The translations under genes were made by a program, and so were the position numbers. The notes under the pieces were generated by a model, which did no database searches, was not told where the DNA came from, and saw only the letters and a program-made list of their open reading frames with translations. This document shows, one piece after another, positions 29,749 through 39,093 of a stretch of DNA of 64,000 nt. How positions within the stretch are numbered: position 1 is the stretch's first letter; the number at the start of each line of letters is the position of its first letter. Source of the DNA: Comamonadaceae bacterium (lineage in GTDB: Bacteria > Pseudomonadota > Gammaproteobacteria > Burkholderiales > Burkholderiaceae_C); NCBI GenBank assembly GCA_947373185.1, contig CANBWP010000002.1, forward strand, positions 124,001-188,000, read 5' to 3'.

Positions 29749-32700
29749 TCATCTTGGCTTGCGCAGGTCCAATGTCCAAGGAAATTCTGGACTGGCTGCC
29801 AATTCAACGTTGGCCGGTGGCATGGCCATTCGTCCTGGGGTGTGGCCCATGCGGAAGAAACGGGCAAGTCGCCGACTTTCTGCTTCATACGCATTGACGG
29901 GCAAGGTGTCATAGTTGCGCCCGCCAGGATGCGCCACATGGTACTGGGCACCGCCAAGGGAGCGCTTCATCCAAGTGTCCAGCACATCGATCGTGAGGGG
30001 TGCATGAACGCCGATGCTGGGGTGCAAGGACGAAGGGGGGTTCCACGCCTTGTAGCGAACACTGGCCACATATTCACCGGCGGTTCCTGTGGGTTGCAGG
30101 GGCAGGGCTTGACCATTGACCGTGACGGTGTAGCGACTGGGATTGAGCCCTGTCACATGCACTTCGAGTCGCTCCAAAGAAGAGTCCACATACCGCGCTG
30201 TGCCACTGGAGGTGCTCTCTTCGCCCATGACGTGCCAAGGCTCAAGCGCATTGCGCAGGGTGACCTGAATGGCATCGACGCAGAACTCACCCACACGAGG
30301 GAATCTGAATTCAAAGTGCGGCGCAAACCATGCGGGGTCGAAGTGGAAACCGGCATCGCCCAGTTCGGTGAGCACATCGTCAAAATCCATTTTGACAAAA
30401 CTGGGCAACATGAAGCGGTCGTGCAAACTGGTTCCCCAACGCGTGACCGGTGCTGTGTAGTGTTCTTCCCAAAAGCGCGCCACCAATGCGCGCAACAGCA
30501 ACTGCTGCACCACACTCATGCGTGCATGGGGCGGCATTTCAAAAGCCCGCAATTCAAGCAGGCCCAAGCGGCCGGTGGCCGAGTCGGGTGAATACATTTT
30601 GTCGATGCAAAACTCACTGCGGTGGGTATTGCCCGTCATGTCCACCAGAATGTTGCGCAAACTGCGGTCCACCAACCAAGGTGGCATGCTTTGGCCATGG
30701 CGCTGTCGGTTGCGTTCAATTTCTCTCAGTGCAATTTCTAACTCATAGACCTGATCGTTGCGCGCCTCGTCCACGCGTGGCGCCTGGCTGGTGGGGCCAA
30801 TGAACATGCCGCTGAACAAGTAACTCAAACTGGGGTGGTTGTGCCAATACAAGAGCAAGCTGGCCAAGACCTCGGGCCTGCGCAAAAATGGGCTGTCTTC
30901 GGGCGTGGCACCCCCCATGACCACGTGATTGCCACCGCCAGTTCCGGTGTGGCGCCCATCGGTCATGAATTTTTCGGCACTCAAGCGGGTTTCAAAAGCG
31001 GCTTGGTACAAAAACTCTGTGTGCTCAACAACTTCTTTCCAGCTGCTGGCAGGATGGATATTGACTTCAATGACCCCTGGGTCTGGTGTGACTTGAAGCA
31101 GCTTCAAGCGCGGATCGCGTGGGGGTGGATAACCCTCCAACACAATTTTGACTTGAAGTTTTTGTGCGGTCGCTTCGACGGCTTCTAGAAGATTCAAATA
31201 ATCTTCTAATCGGGCCAAGGGCGGCATGAAGACATACATCACGCCTTGAACGCGGTGGTCGTTTTGGGCGTCCTTCAAAGGCACTGGCCCATTGGCCCGG
31301 CGTGGGTCTCGAATTTCCACACAAAGCGCAGTGCGTACGGTGGTGGTATCGGAGGCAAAGCGTTTGGGTGCTGGTGCGTTGACGCTTACCCTCGATTGCA
31401 TGACGGGAGCCGATGCGAATTTGGCGGCGGGCTGAGTGGTCGACAGCGGGACTCTGGGCGAATAGGGGTCTTGGTCAACCAAGACTGTTCTGTCGGTCGG
31501 TGCTGACCAAGGCAAAGAGTCCAGGGGCAAGCGCCATCCCATGGCGGAGTCTCCGGGCATCAGGTACAAACGCTCGTCGCGAACAAACCATGAGCCGCTG
31601 TGCCAAGTGGTGGCGGGATGGCTGGTGTCACCCGATTCAACTGCTTCTAGTGGCAACAAGTAACCGACTTCCTGATCGAGCCCTTGTGAGAACACGCGAT
31701 GCAATCGGGCACGTTCCAGCTCATCTTCCAAACGTGAATCAAAGGGGTCGACATTGACGGGTAAACGACGTTCGCGCCACAGGTAGTACCAAGTGTCTTC
31801 ATAGCCCGGCAATATGTTTTGGGGCTTGACACCCAGGCTGTTGGCCAGCGTCGACAAAAACAATTGCGCATCTTGCGGGGTATAGTGCTGAGAGACATTT
31901 TCGTCAGCAAACAAGCCAGGGTCTTGCCAACAAGCTTGTCCATCGGTGCGCCAGTAAATGCTCAACGCCCAGCGTGGCAGTTGCTCGCCAGGGTACCATT
32001 TGCCTTGACCAAAATGCAGAAAACCGCCTTGGCCATATTCATCACGAAGTTTGTGAACCAGTTCGGTCGCCAGACCGCGTTTGGTGGGCCCCAAGGCATC
32101 GGTGTTCCACTCAGGGGCATCCCGGTTTTCGGTCGCTACAAAGGTGGGCTCACCGCCCATGGTCAAACGCACATCGCCTTCGATGAGCTGTGCATCGACC
32201 TGCTCACCCAGTTGTAAAACTTCGGCCCATTGTTCTTCGGTGTAGGGCTTGGTCACGCGCGGCGATTCGTAGATCCGCGTGATGGCCATTTCGTGGCTGA
32301 ACTCAACTTCGGCTTCGTCCATCAAACCTTCGATGGGTGCCGCGCCAGAGGGTTGCGGCGTGCAAGCCAATGGAATGTGCCCCTCACCAGCCAGCAAGCC
32401 TGAGGTGGGATCAAGCCCCACCCAGCCTGCGCCGGGCAGATACACCTCGCACCAGGCATGCAGATCGGTAAAGTCAACCTCGGTGCCGCTGGGACCATCG
32501 AGTGACTTCACATCGGGTGTGAGCTGTATCAGATAGCCCGACACAAATCGGGCGGCCAATCCCATGTGGCGCATGAGTTGCACCAAGAGCCAAGCAGAGT
32601 CTCGGCAAGAGCCACTTTTCAGCGTCAAGGTTTGCTCAGGCGTTTGAACGCCGGGCTCCATTCGAATCAGGTAGCTGATGTCTTTGTAGACGCGTTGGTT

Positions 32701-33144
32701 AATTTGCACCAAAAAGTCGATGGTGCGTTGACGCTTGCGATCGAGCGAGCTGAGGTATTTTTTGAACAAAGGGGTGCGCGGCAATTTGTCCAAATACGCC
32801 AGCAACTCTTCTTTCAGTTCTGGAGAATAGGTGAGGGGTACTTCTTCAGCACTGGGCTCTAAGAAAAAATCAAAGGGGTTGAAGACGGCCATCTCGGTCA
32901 CCAAGTCCACCGTCACTTTGAACTCGGTGGTTTTGCTTGGGAACACCAGTCGCGCTTGGTAGTTGGAAAACGGGTCTTGCTGCCAATTGATGAAGTGCGC
33001 GGCAGGTTCGATGCGCAGGCTGTAAGACAGGATGCGGCTTCGGCTGTGAGGCGCGGGACGCAAGCGAATGACTTGGGGGCCGAGTTGAACCGGCCGGTCA
33101 TACCGGTAGTGCGTAACGTGGTGCAGTGCGACGTGGATGGACAT
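29749..33144 (-). CDS. large transglutaminase-like protein with DUF2126
   Basis: A 1131-residue protein. The N-terminal half is a transglutaminase-like module (MSIHVALHHVTHYRYDRPVQ) with C180 (GSCRDSAWL), H229 (DLHAWCEV) and the Asp in GLDPTSG. The C-terminal part from about residue 330 is DUF2126 (TMGGEPTFV, then GGGNHVVMGG), which resembles a ligase-type domain in amidoligase clusters. It is first in the minus-strand run large transglutaminase - ATP-grasp/alpha-E - small transglutaminase - RidA. ATG 33144 was chosen because the family N-terminus begins there. It is divergent from comEC with a 99-base gap. The product is soluble with no signal peptide. The biological product of the cluster is unknown. 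Confidence 0.88.
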   Translation of the reverse strand: MSIHVALHHVTHYRYDRPVQLGPQVIRLRPAPHSRSRILSYSLRIEPAAHFINWQQDPFSNYQARLVFPSKTTEFKVTVDLVTEMAVFNPFDFFLEPSAEEVPLTYSPELKEELLAYLDKLPRTPLFKKYLSSLDRKRQRTIDFLVQINQRVYKDISYLIRMEPGVQTPEQTLTLKSGSCRDSAWLLVQLMRHMGLAARFVSGYLIQLTPDVKSLDGPSGTEVDFTDLHAWCEVYLPGAGWVGLDPTSGLLAGEGHIPLACTPQPSGAAPIEGLMDEAEVEFSHEMAITRIYESPRVTKPYTEEQWAEVLQLGEQVDAQLIEGDVRLTMGGEPTFVATENRDAPEWNTDALGPTKRGLATELVHKLRDEYGQGGFLHFGQGKWYPGEQLPRWALSIYWRTDGQACWQDPGLFADENVSQHYTPQDAQLFLSTLANSLGVKPQNILPGYEDTWYYLWRERRLPVNVDPFDSRLEDELERARLHRVFSQGLDQEVGYLLPLEAVESGDTSHPATTWHSGSWFVRDERLYLMPGDSAMGWRLPLDSLPWSAPTDRTVLVDQDPYSPRVPLSTTQPAAKFASAPVMQSRVSVNAPAPKRFASDTTTVRTALCVEIRDPRRANGPVPLKDAQNDHRVQGVMYVFMPPLARLEDYLNLLEAVEATAQKLQVKIVLEGYPPPRDPRLKLLQVTPDPGVIEVNIHPASSWKEVVEHTEFLYQAAFETRLSAEKFMTDGRHTGTGGGNHVVMGGATPEDSPFLRRPEVLASLLLYWHNHPSLSYLFSGMFIGPTSQAPRVDEARNDQVYELEIALREIERNRQRHGQSMPPWLVDRSLRNILVDMTGNTHRSEFCIDKMYSPDSATGRLGLLELRAFEMPPHARMSVVQQLLLRALVARFWEEHYTAPVTRWGTSLHDRFMLPSFVKMDFDDVLTELGDAGFHFDPAWFAPHFEFRFPRVGEFCVDAIQVTLRNALEPWHVMGEESTSSGTARYVDSSLERLEVHVTGLNPSRYTVTVNGQALPLQPTGTAGEYVASVRYKAWNPPSSLHPSIGVHAPLTIDVLDTWMKRSLGGAQYHVAHPGGRNYDTLPVNAYEAESRRLARFFRMGHTPGRMAMPPANVELAASPEFPWTLDLRKPR

Positions 33145-33243
33145 AAATGCAAGTAAGCGCAACAGCGGCTGCATCGAAAGAGCAGCTCGGGCTCCCTAAA
33201 CTAGCAAAAGCCGCGCCATGGTGGCCAGGCGGAAAGGCTCTAG

Positions 33244-35799
33244 ATGCTGAAGTGGGCGCCCTGGTGGATCGGCGGTTGGCTTTTGGGCACAGCCATTCAG
33301 TTGCAGCAGGCGCAGTTTTGGCCGGCGTCATGGGTTGGCTTGTCTGCTGGTTTGGCTTGTGGCTTATGGGGTCTGGTTCGATTTGCGGGGCGTGGGTGGG
33401 GCGTCCAGTCAATGGGGTTGCAAGGGTTTCAGGCGCTGGGGTATGGGCTTTGCGCTGTGTGTCTGTCGCTGGCCTTTGTCAATGCGCGCTGCAATCTCCA
33501 GGCTCTGGAGGCACTCGACTCTGCACTTGAGGGTCAGGATTTGCAGGTCTTGGGTGTGGTGGCTTCGCTGCCGCAAACGGGACCAACAGGTGTGCGATTT
33601 CGACTGCAGGTTGAAAAAGCTTCGAGGGCAGACACCTTGGCTGCCGTCAAGGTGCCTGAGTGGATTGAACTTTCTTGGTACGACCGTGATGCTGCCAATC
33701 CCATTGACGATCGCGCGTGGGACGACCTGAAAGCAGGCGATCAATGGCAATTTCAGGTGCGTTTGAAAGCACCGCATGGCAACCTCAATCCACAAGGCTT
33801 TGATTACGAACTTTGGCTGTGGGAGCAAGGTGTGATGGCCACTGGCACCGTGCGAGCAGGCAAGCGAAATGCCGCGCCTCGCAAGCTCAGTGGGTCTTGG
33901 CGCTATGCCATCACCCAGGCGCGGCAACTTGTGCGAGCGCGCATTGCACAAAGCAGCATGGGTTGGACCTTGCCAGCATTGCAGGGGCAAGCGACTGACT
34001 TGAGCGGTGTCATTGCAGCTTTGGTGATGGGCGATCAAGCCGCCATATCGCCCGCTGCATGGGACATCTTCAGGGCCACAGGTGTGGCGCATCTGATGAG
34101 CATTTCAGGCTTGCACATCACCTTGTTTGCCTGGCTCATGGCCAAGCTCATTGGTGCTTTGTGGCGAGGGTCCGCGCGGCAGGGCCAGCGCTGGTGTTTG
34201 TGGGTGCCTGCGCCTTACGCGGCCGCTGTGGGGGGTGCGGCCTTGGCCACTTTGTATGCCTTGTTCAGTGGTTGGGGCTTGCCTGCACAGCGGACGGTGA
34301 TCATGTTGCTGGTGGCCAGTCTCATGAAAAGTGCTGGCTTGCAGTGGCCTCAGTTTTGGGTTCTGGGCGTGGCTTTGGGTGTTGTGGTGCTCTGGGATCC
34401 GTGGGCCTTGCTGCAGTCTGGATTTTGGTTGAGCTTCATGGCGGTCGCTGTTTTGATGTGGATGGACCCATCAACCCCTTTTGAGCGCACCAAGATGGCG
34501 AATGAAGGCGCTGAAACGGTGCGTGGTGCACCGCTTGAAAAATGGCATCTGTCTGTTTTGAAGCGGCTACGCCAATCGCTGCTGTCGCTCTTGAAGGAAC
34601 AATGGGTGCTGAGTCTGGCCCTCACGCCGCTGTCCGTTCTGTTTTTTGGACAAATCTCAGGAATCGGTTTTTTGGCCAATTTGGTCGCCATCCCATGGGT
34701 CACTTGGGTGGTCACACCCTTGGCCATGTTGGGGGTCTTGTGGTCACCTTTTTGGGGCTTGGCTGCTTGCGCAATGCAACCCCTGATGTCGCTGCTGTCG
34801 TGGATGAGTCAGCTTTCGTGGGCTGTGTGGACTTTGCCGGTGCCTCCGACGGGCATGCTCTTGATGGCTGTAGTGGGCGGCTGTGTTCTCCTACAAACTT
34901 GGCCATGGCCGATTCGTGCTTGGGGGCTAATGTTCATGCTGCCCAGCTTCTTGTGGCAGGCGCCGCAGCCTGCCTGGGGCGAGTTTGACTTGTGGTTTGT
35001 CGATGTGGGGCAGGGCAATGCCGTGCTCTTAAGAACAGCGCACCATGCGCTGCTTTATGACACGGGGCCCCTTTATTCAGAAACCACGGACGCTGGCCAA
35101 CGGGTGCTGGTGCCGCTGTTGTCGCGATGGGGTGTTCAACTGGATCGCTTGATGTTGAGCCATCGCGATGCAGACCACACCGGAGGCGCTGCCGCCGTAT
35201 TGAAGTCGCAGCCCCAAGCAGACTTGTTGACGTCCATCGAAAAGACGCATCCACTGTCTGCCCTTCGTGACATTCAGCATTGCCAAGCAGGGCAGCGTTG
35301 GGTCTGGGATGGCGTGCAATTTGAAATTTTGCACCCTCTTGAAAGCAACTACTTGCCTGCAGCCACCTCCAATTCTTTGAGCTGCGTGCTTCGAGTTGAT
35401 GCAAGTCAAGGCGCAAATTCGGTGCTTCGGCATGATGGCGTGGCGGGCAGTGCACTGTTGGTGGGCGATATTGAAGCGTCTCAAGAAATGCGTTTGCTGC
35501 AGCGTCAAGTTCTTCAGCCTGTTGATGTGTTGTTGGTTCCACACCATGGCAGTCAAACGTCGTCGACGGAAGACTTCATTGGGGCATTGGCGCCAAAGTG
35601 GGCGGTGGTGCAGGCGGGCTATCGAAACCGTTATGGCCATCCAGCCCCTCGCATTTTGCAGCGGTATGCTGCGCAAGGGGTCCCTTTGGTCGCATCACCT
35701 GCCTGTGGCGCAGCCCATTGGCAAAGCCAGTTGCCCGCAGACATGCGCTGTGAGCGCCAGGTGCATCGCCGTTATTGGCAACACCAGGCTGGCTCATGA
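33244..35799 (+). CDS. comEC: DNA uptake channel protein ComEC/Rec2
   Basis: Inner-membrane protein that carries single-stranded DNA into the cytoplasm in natural transformation. 851 residues: two or three N-terminal helices, an OB-like DUF4131 region (about 95-190), the competence domain with many helices (about 240-560; HLMSISGLHITLFAWL is typical) and a C-terminal metallo-beta-lactamase domain (from about 590). The latter has FVDVGQGNAVLL and the metal motif SHRDADHTGG near residue 640. AAAGG seven bases before the ATG supports the start. It is the only competence gene in the window and is embedded between two amidoligase-like sets. It may be co-transcribed with the ATP-grasp gene 74 bases downstream. 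Confidence 0.93.
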   Translation: MLKWAPWWIGGWLLGTAIQLQQAQFWPASWVGLSAGLACGLWGLVRFAGRGWGVQSMGLQGFQALGYGLCAVCLSLAFVNARCNLQALEALDSALEGQDLQVLGVVASLPQTGPTGVRFRLQVEKASRADTLAAVKVPEWIELSWYDRDAANPIDDRAWDDLKAGDQWQFQVRLKAPHGNLNPQGFDYELWLWEQGVMATGTVRAGKRNAAPRKLSGSWRYAITQARQLVRARIAQSSMGWTLPALQGQATDLSGVIAALVMGDQAAISPAAWDIFRATGVAHLMSISGLHITLFAWLMAKLIGALWRGSARQGQRWCLWVPAPYAAAVGGAALATLYALFSGWGLPAQRTVIMLLVASLMKSAGLQWPQFWVLGVALGVVVLWDPWALLQSGFWLSFMAVAVLMWMDPSTPFERTKMANEGAETVRGAPLEKWHLSVLKRLRQSLLSLLKEQWVLSLALTPLSVLFFGQISGIGFLANLVAIPWVTWVVTPLAMLGVLWSPFWGLAACAMQPLMSLLSWMSQLSWAVWTLPVPPTGMLLMAVVGGCVLLQTWPWPIRAWGLMFMLPSFLWQAPQPAWGEFDLWFVDVGQGNAVLLRTAHHALLYDTGPLYSETTDAGQRVLVPLLSRWGVQLDRLMLSHRDADHTGGAAAVLKSQPQADLLTSIEKTHPLSALRDIQHCQAGQRWVWDGVQFEILHPLESNYLPAATSNSLSCVLRVDASQGANSVLRHDGVAGSALLVGDIEASQEMRLLQRQVLQPVDVLLVPHHGSQTSSTEDFIGALAPKWAVVQAGYRNRYGHPAPRILQRYAAQGVPLVASPACGAAHWQSQLPADMRCERQVHRRYWQHQAGS

Positions 35800-35873
35800 A
35801 GGATCAGGTTATGCTGGAAGCGTTGAGGGTGCGGGTATGCATCTTGCTTTTAAACCGACAGGAGTGAAGTCAG

Positions 35874-37325
35874 ATGCAGCAATTTGATGAAATGTACAGT
35901 GAGGCCGCAGCCACCCAGGCGGGCAGCCCCGTTCGGCCGCACTACAAGGCGTATGCCGATTGGTTGGCCAGTCAAAGCGAAGCCGTGATGCTGGCCCGCC
36001 GCGAAGAAGCGGAAATGATTTTTCGCCGAGTGGGCATCACGTTTGCCGTCTATGGCGACAAAGATGAAAGCGGCTCTGGCACCGAACGCTTGATTCCATT
36101 CGACTTGATTCCCCGCATCATTCCGGCCCATGAGTGGCAAAGCATGGAAAAGGGCCTGGTGCAACGCGTGACCGCGCTGAACCGTTTTATCCATGACGTT
36201 TACCACGATCAGGAAATCATCAAAGCGGGCCTCATTCCAGAGGATCAGATTCTCAGAAATGCACAGTTCCGTCCCGAAATGATGGGCGTGGATGTGCCGC
36301 ACCAAATTTACTCACACATCAGCGGCATTGACATCGTGCGCGCGCCCAATGCACAAGGTGAGGGTGAGTACTACGTGTTGGAAGACAATTTGCGGGTGCC
36401 CAGTGGCGTGAGTTACATGCTGGAAGACCGCAAGATGATGATGCGTTTGTTTCCAGAACTGTTCAGCCGGCACCGTGTCGCGCCTGTGGCACATTACCCC
36501 GACTTGTTGCTGGAAACTTTAAGGGCCTCCAGCCCCGCATCTTCTGCTGAGCCTACGGTGGTGGTGCTCACCCCTGGCATGTACAACAGTGCTTATTTTG
36601 AGCACGCCTTCTTGGCCCAGCAAATGGGCGTGGAATTGGTTGAAGGCCAAGACTTGTTTGTCAAAGACCAATTTGTTTACATGCGAACCACGCGCGGCCC
36701 TAAGCGTGTGGATGTGATTTACCGACGTGTGGACGATGACTTCTTAGATCCCAAAGTCTTCAGGCCCACTTCCACTTTGGGTTGTGCTGGTTTGATGGAT
36801 GCTTACCGTGCGGGCAATGTGGCCATCTGCAATGCCGTCGGCACGGGCGTGGCTGATGACAAGTCCATTTACCCCTACGTGCCGCAAATGATTGAGTTTT
36901 ATTTGGGCGAGAAACCGATTTTGAAAAATGTGCCCACCTTCATGTGCCGCAAGCCCGATGACTTGGCCTATACCTTGGCCAACTTGAAAGACTTGGTGGT
37001 CAAAGAAGTGCACGGTGCGGGCGGTTACGGCATGTTGGTGGGGCCAGCTTCTACCAAAGTAGAAATTGAAAATTTCCGTGCAGCGCTCTTGGCCAATCCT
37101 TCGGGCTATATCGCCCAACCCACCTTGAGTTTGTCCAGTTGTCCCACCTATGTAGAGAGCGGTGTCGCACCGCGTCACATTGACTTGCGGCCTTTTGTGT
37201 TGAGTGGCCGCACGGTGCAAATGGTGCCGGGGGGCCTTACGCGCGTGGCTTTGAAAGAGGGCTCTTTGGTGGTCAATTCGTCGCAGGGCGGTGGTACCAA
37301 AGACACATGGATTTTGCAATCTTGA
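35874..37325 (+). CDS. circularly permuted ATP-grasp protein (stand-alone)
   Basis: A 483-residue protein of the circularly permuted type 2 ATP-grasp family, homologous to the first part of the fusion at 27055. Shared elements: IPAHEWQSMEKGLVQRVTAL, VLTPGMYNSAYFEHAFLAQQMG, VEGQDLFVKD and YRRVDDDFLDP. The nucleotide-binding part includes LKDLVVKEVHGAGGYGMLVG and DLRPFVLSG. Predicted amide-bond ligase of unknown substrate. AGGAG lies nine bases upstream of the ATG. Eleven bases after its stop comes the alpha-E gene, so these two are the split version of the fusion. Confidence 0.9.
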   Translation: MQQFDEMYSEAAATQAGSPVRPHYKAYADWLASQSEAVMLARREEAEMIFRRVGITFAVYGDKDESGSGTERLIPFDLIPRIIPAHEWQSMEKGLVQRVTALNRFIHDVYHDQEIIKAGLIPEDQILRNAQFRPEMMGVDVPHQIYSHISGIDIVRAPNAQGEGEYYVLEDNLRVPSGVSYMLEDRKMMMRLFPELFSRHRVAPVAHYPDLLLETLRASSPASSAEPTVVVLTPGMYNSAYFEHAFLAQQMGVELVEGQDLFVKDQFVYMRTTRGPKRVDVIYRRVDDDFLDPKVFRPTSTLGCAGLMDAYRAGNVAICNAVGTGVADDKSIYPYVPQMIEFYLGEKPILKNVPTFMCRKPDDLAYTLANLKDLVVKEVHGAGGYGMLVGPASTKVEIENFRAALLANPSGYIAQPTLSLSSCPTYVESGVAPRHIDLRPFVLSGRTVQMVPGGLTRVALKEGSLVVNSSQGGGTKDTWILQS

Positions 37326-37335
37326 AAGACGTTTC

Positions 37336-38355
37336 ATGCTAAGCCGAACTGCTGATCACTTGTTTTGGATGTCGCGTTACACCGAGCGCGCAGAAAACAC
37401 CGCCCGCATGTTGAATGTGAGTTACGAGACCTCTTTGTTGCCACAATCTAGCGCCACTGTGCAATCGGGTTGGGAAGGCTTGCTCTCCATCAGTGAGTTG
37501 CTGCCCGCTTACACCAAGCTGCATGGCGAGGTCACTGCGCACCACGTGATGCAGTTCATGGTGATGGACCCCAACAATCCTTCCTCCATTATTTCTTGCT
37601 TGCGTGCCGCCCGAGAAAACGCACGGGCTGTCCGTGGTGCGCTCACCACTGAAGTCTGGGAAACACAAAACCAGACTTGGCTCGAAGTCAACCGCATGAT
37701 TCGCTCAGGCGAATTTGAAACCGATCCGGGTAAGTTTTTTGAATGGGTCAAGTTCAGGTCGCACTTATCCCGCGGTGTGACGGTTGGAACGATGCTGATG
37801 GACGAGTCTTTGCACTTCATGCGTTTGGGCACATTTCTAGAGCGTGCCGACAACACCGCGCGTTTGGTGGATGTGAAGTTTCATGCCGTCCAAAACGACC
37901 GTTTTGGCGCCGTGCCATTGGCACCGGCCATGGTTCAGCAAATGCAGGCGCAATCGATGATGCCCGAGGCAACTTTAGACGGCACACAAGAATTTGATTT
38001 CTACCACTGGAGCGCCATCTTGCGCAGCGTCAGCGGCTTTGAAATTTACCGCAAGGTCTATCGCGATGTGATTCGTCCTGACCGTGTCGCCGAGCTGCTG
38101 ATTTTGCGTCCCGACATGCCTCGATCATTGCATGCCAGTTTGAATGAAGTGGTGAACAATCTCGAGGCGGTCACCGACAACACGCAAAGCGAAACCCTGC
38201 GCCACGCCGGCAAACTGCGCGCCGATTTGGCCTATGGCCGTATCGATGAAATCTTGGCCACGGGACTGCATGCTTACCTCACCCAATTCTTGGAGCGGGT
38301 GAATGTGTTGGGCGGTCGAATCAGCCGTGAGTTTTTGATGCCACAGGTCGGTTGA
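37336..38355 (+). CDS. alpha-E domain protein
   Basis: A 339-residue all-helical protein of the alpha-E (DUF403) family, beginning MLSRTADHLFWMSRYTERAEN, which matches the second half of the fusion protein. Conserved ERADNTARLVDVKFH and ETLRHAGKLRADL helices follow. Alpha-E proteins always accompany circularly permuted ATP-grasp proteins and are predicted to help in peptide ligation; no activity is proven. ATG 37336 was chosen over the track start 37291, which lies inside the ATP-grasp gene. No transglutaminase accompanies this split pair. Confidence 0.9.
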   Translation: MLSRTADHLFWMSRYTERAENTARMLNVSYETSLLPQSSATVQSGWEGLLSISELLPAYTKLHGEVTAHHVMQFMVMDPNNPSSIISCLRAARENARAVRGALTTEVWETQNQTWLEVNRMIRSGEFETDPGKFFEWVKFRSHLSRGVTVGTMLMDESLHFMRLGTFLERADNTARLVDVKFHAVQNDRFGAVPLAPAMVQQMQAQSMMPEATLDGTQEFDFYHWSAILRSVSGFEIYRKVYRDVIRPDRVAELLILRPDMPRSLHASLNEVVNNLEAVTDNTQSETLRHAGKLRADLAYGRIDEILATGLHAYLTQFLERVNVLGGRISREFLMPQVG

Positions 38356-38404
38356 CACGCGTCCTGTTTGCTGAAACGGCCAACGGGCTTGGTAACATCG
38401 ACCC

Positions 38405-38974
38405 ATGCCTGTTCAAAAGATCCTCTCTACATCGCCCATTGTTCTGTCGGACTTAGAAGGCCTGCATGTTCTCGCAGGTTTGAATGCGGTTGTCGGCGAA
38501 GAAGGTAGCGGTAAAACCAGGTTGCTGCGTCTTTTGTGTGAGATGCAAAACGATGCACTGTGGCTTGATTTGCGCTTGCCAGCGCACGATGCGTTGACAC
38601 CCGAGGAAGTCTGGGCAACTCTGCAAAGCCAATACCCCCGATGGAATGAAAAATTGTGCCGTGCTTTGTGCGAAGCCTTGGGCCTGGCCGAACATTTGGG
38701 CAAACAACTCTTCATGCTGTCGACTGGAAGTCGCCGCAAGGTCGGCTTGATTGCTTTGTTGGCCAGCGGCGCTAAGTTCACGTGCTTAGATCAGCCCTTT
38801 GCGGCCCTGGATCAAGCTTCGATTGGCGTGCTTTGCAAAGTCTTGAACGACATGGCCCGCGAGACGTCGCGCGCTTGGCTGGTGGCAGATTATGAAGCGG
38901 ACACGCGCTTGCATTGGGACCATGTGATTTCGTTGGACCCGGCTTCGCTGGCTTTGAGTGGTCGGACATGGTAG
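38405..38974 (+). CDS. degenerate ABC-type ATPase (orphan)
   Basis: A 189-residue single NBD-like protein. Walker A is intact (GEEGSGKT, 31-38), and the signature loop is LSTGSRR (105-111). Walker B reads FTCLDQP: the catalytic Glu is replaced by Gln130. The switch His is also missing (LVADYEAD). The Q-loop is not recognisable, and the protein is shorter than usual. It resembles CcmA-type subunits in outline, but no permease gene is near. It lies 49 bases downstream of the alpha-E gene, so co-expression is possible. Binding without hydrolysis is a reasonable inference; function unknown. Confidence 0.75.
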   Translation: MPVQKILSTSPIVLSDLEGLHVLAGLNAVVGEEGSGKTRLLRLLCEMQNDALWLDLRLPAHDALTPEEVWATLQSQYPRWNEKLCRALCEALGLAEHLGKQLFMLSTGSRRKVGLIALLASGAKFTCLDQPFAALDQASIGVLCKVLNDMARETSRAWLVADYEADTRLHWDHVISLDPASLALSGRTW

Positions 38975-39093
38975 CTTGTGTGAATCATCAATGAGCTCAG
39001 AAATTCCGGATCGTTTTTTGATTTCAAAACCAACTTTTTGGCGGACAGTGCCAACACGGCACAAGCAGAGTTGCATGCGCCGATGACTTCATT

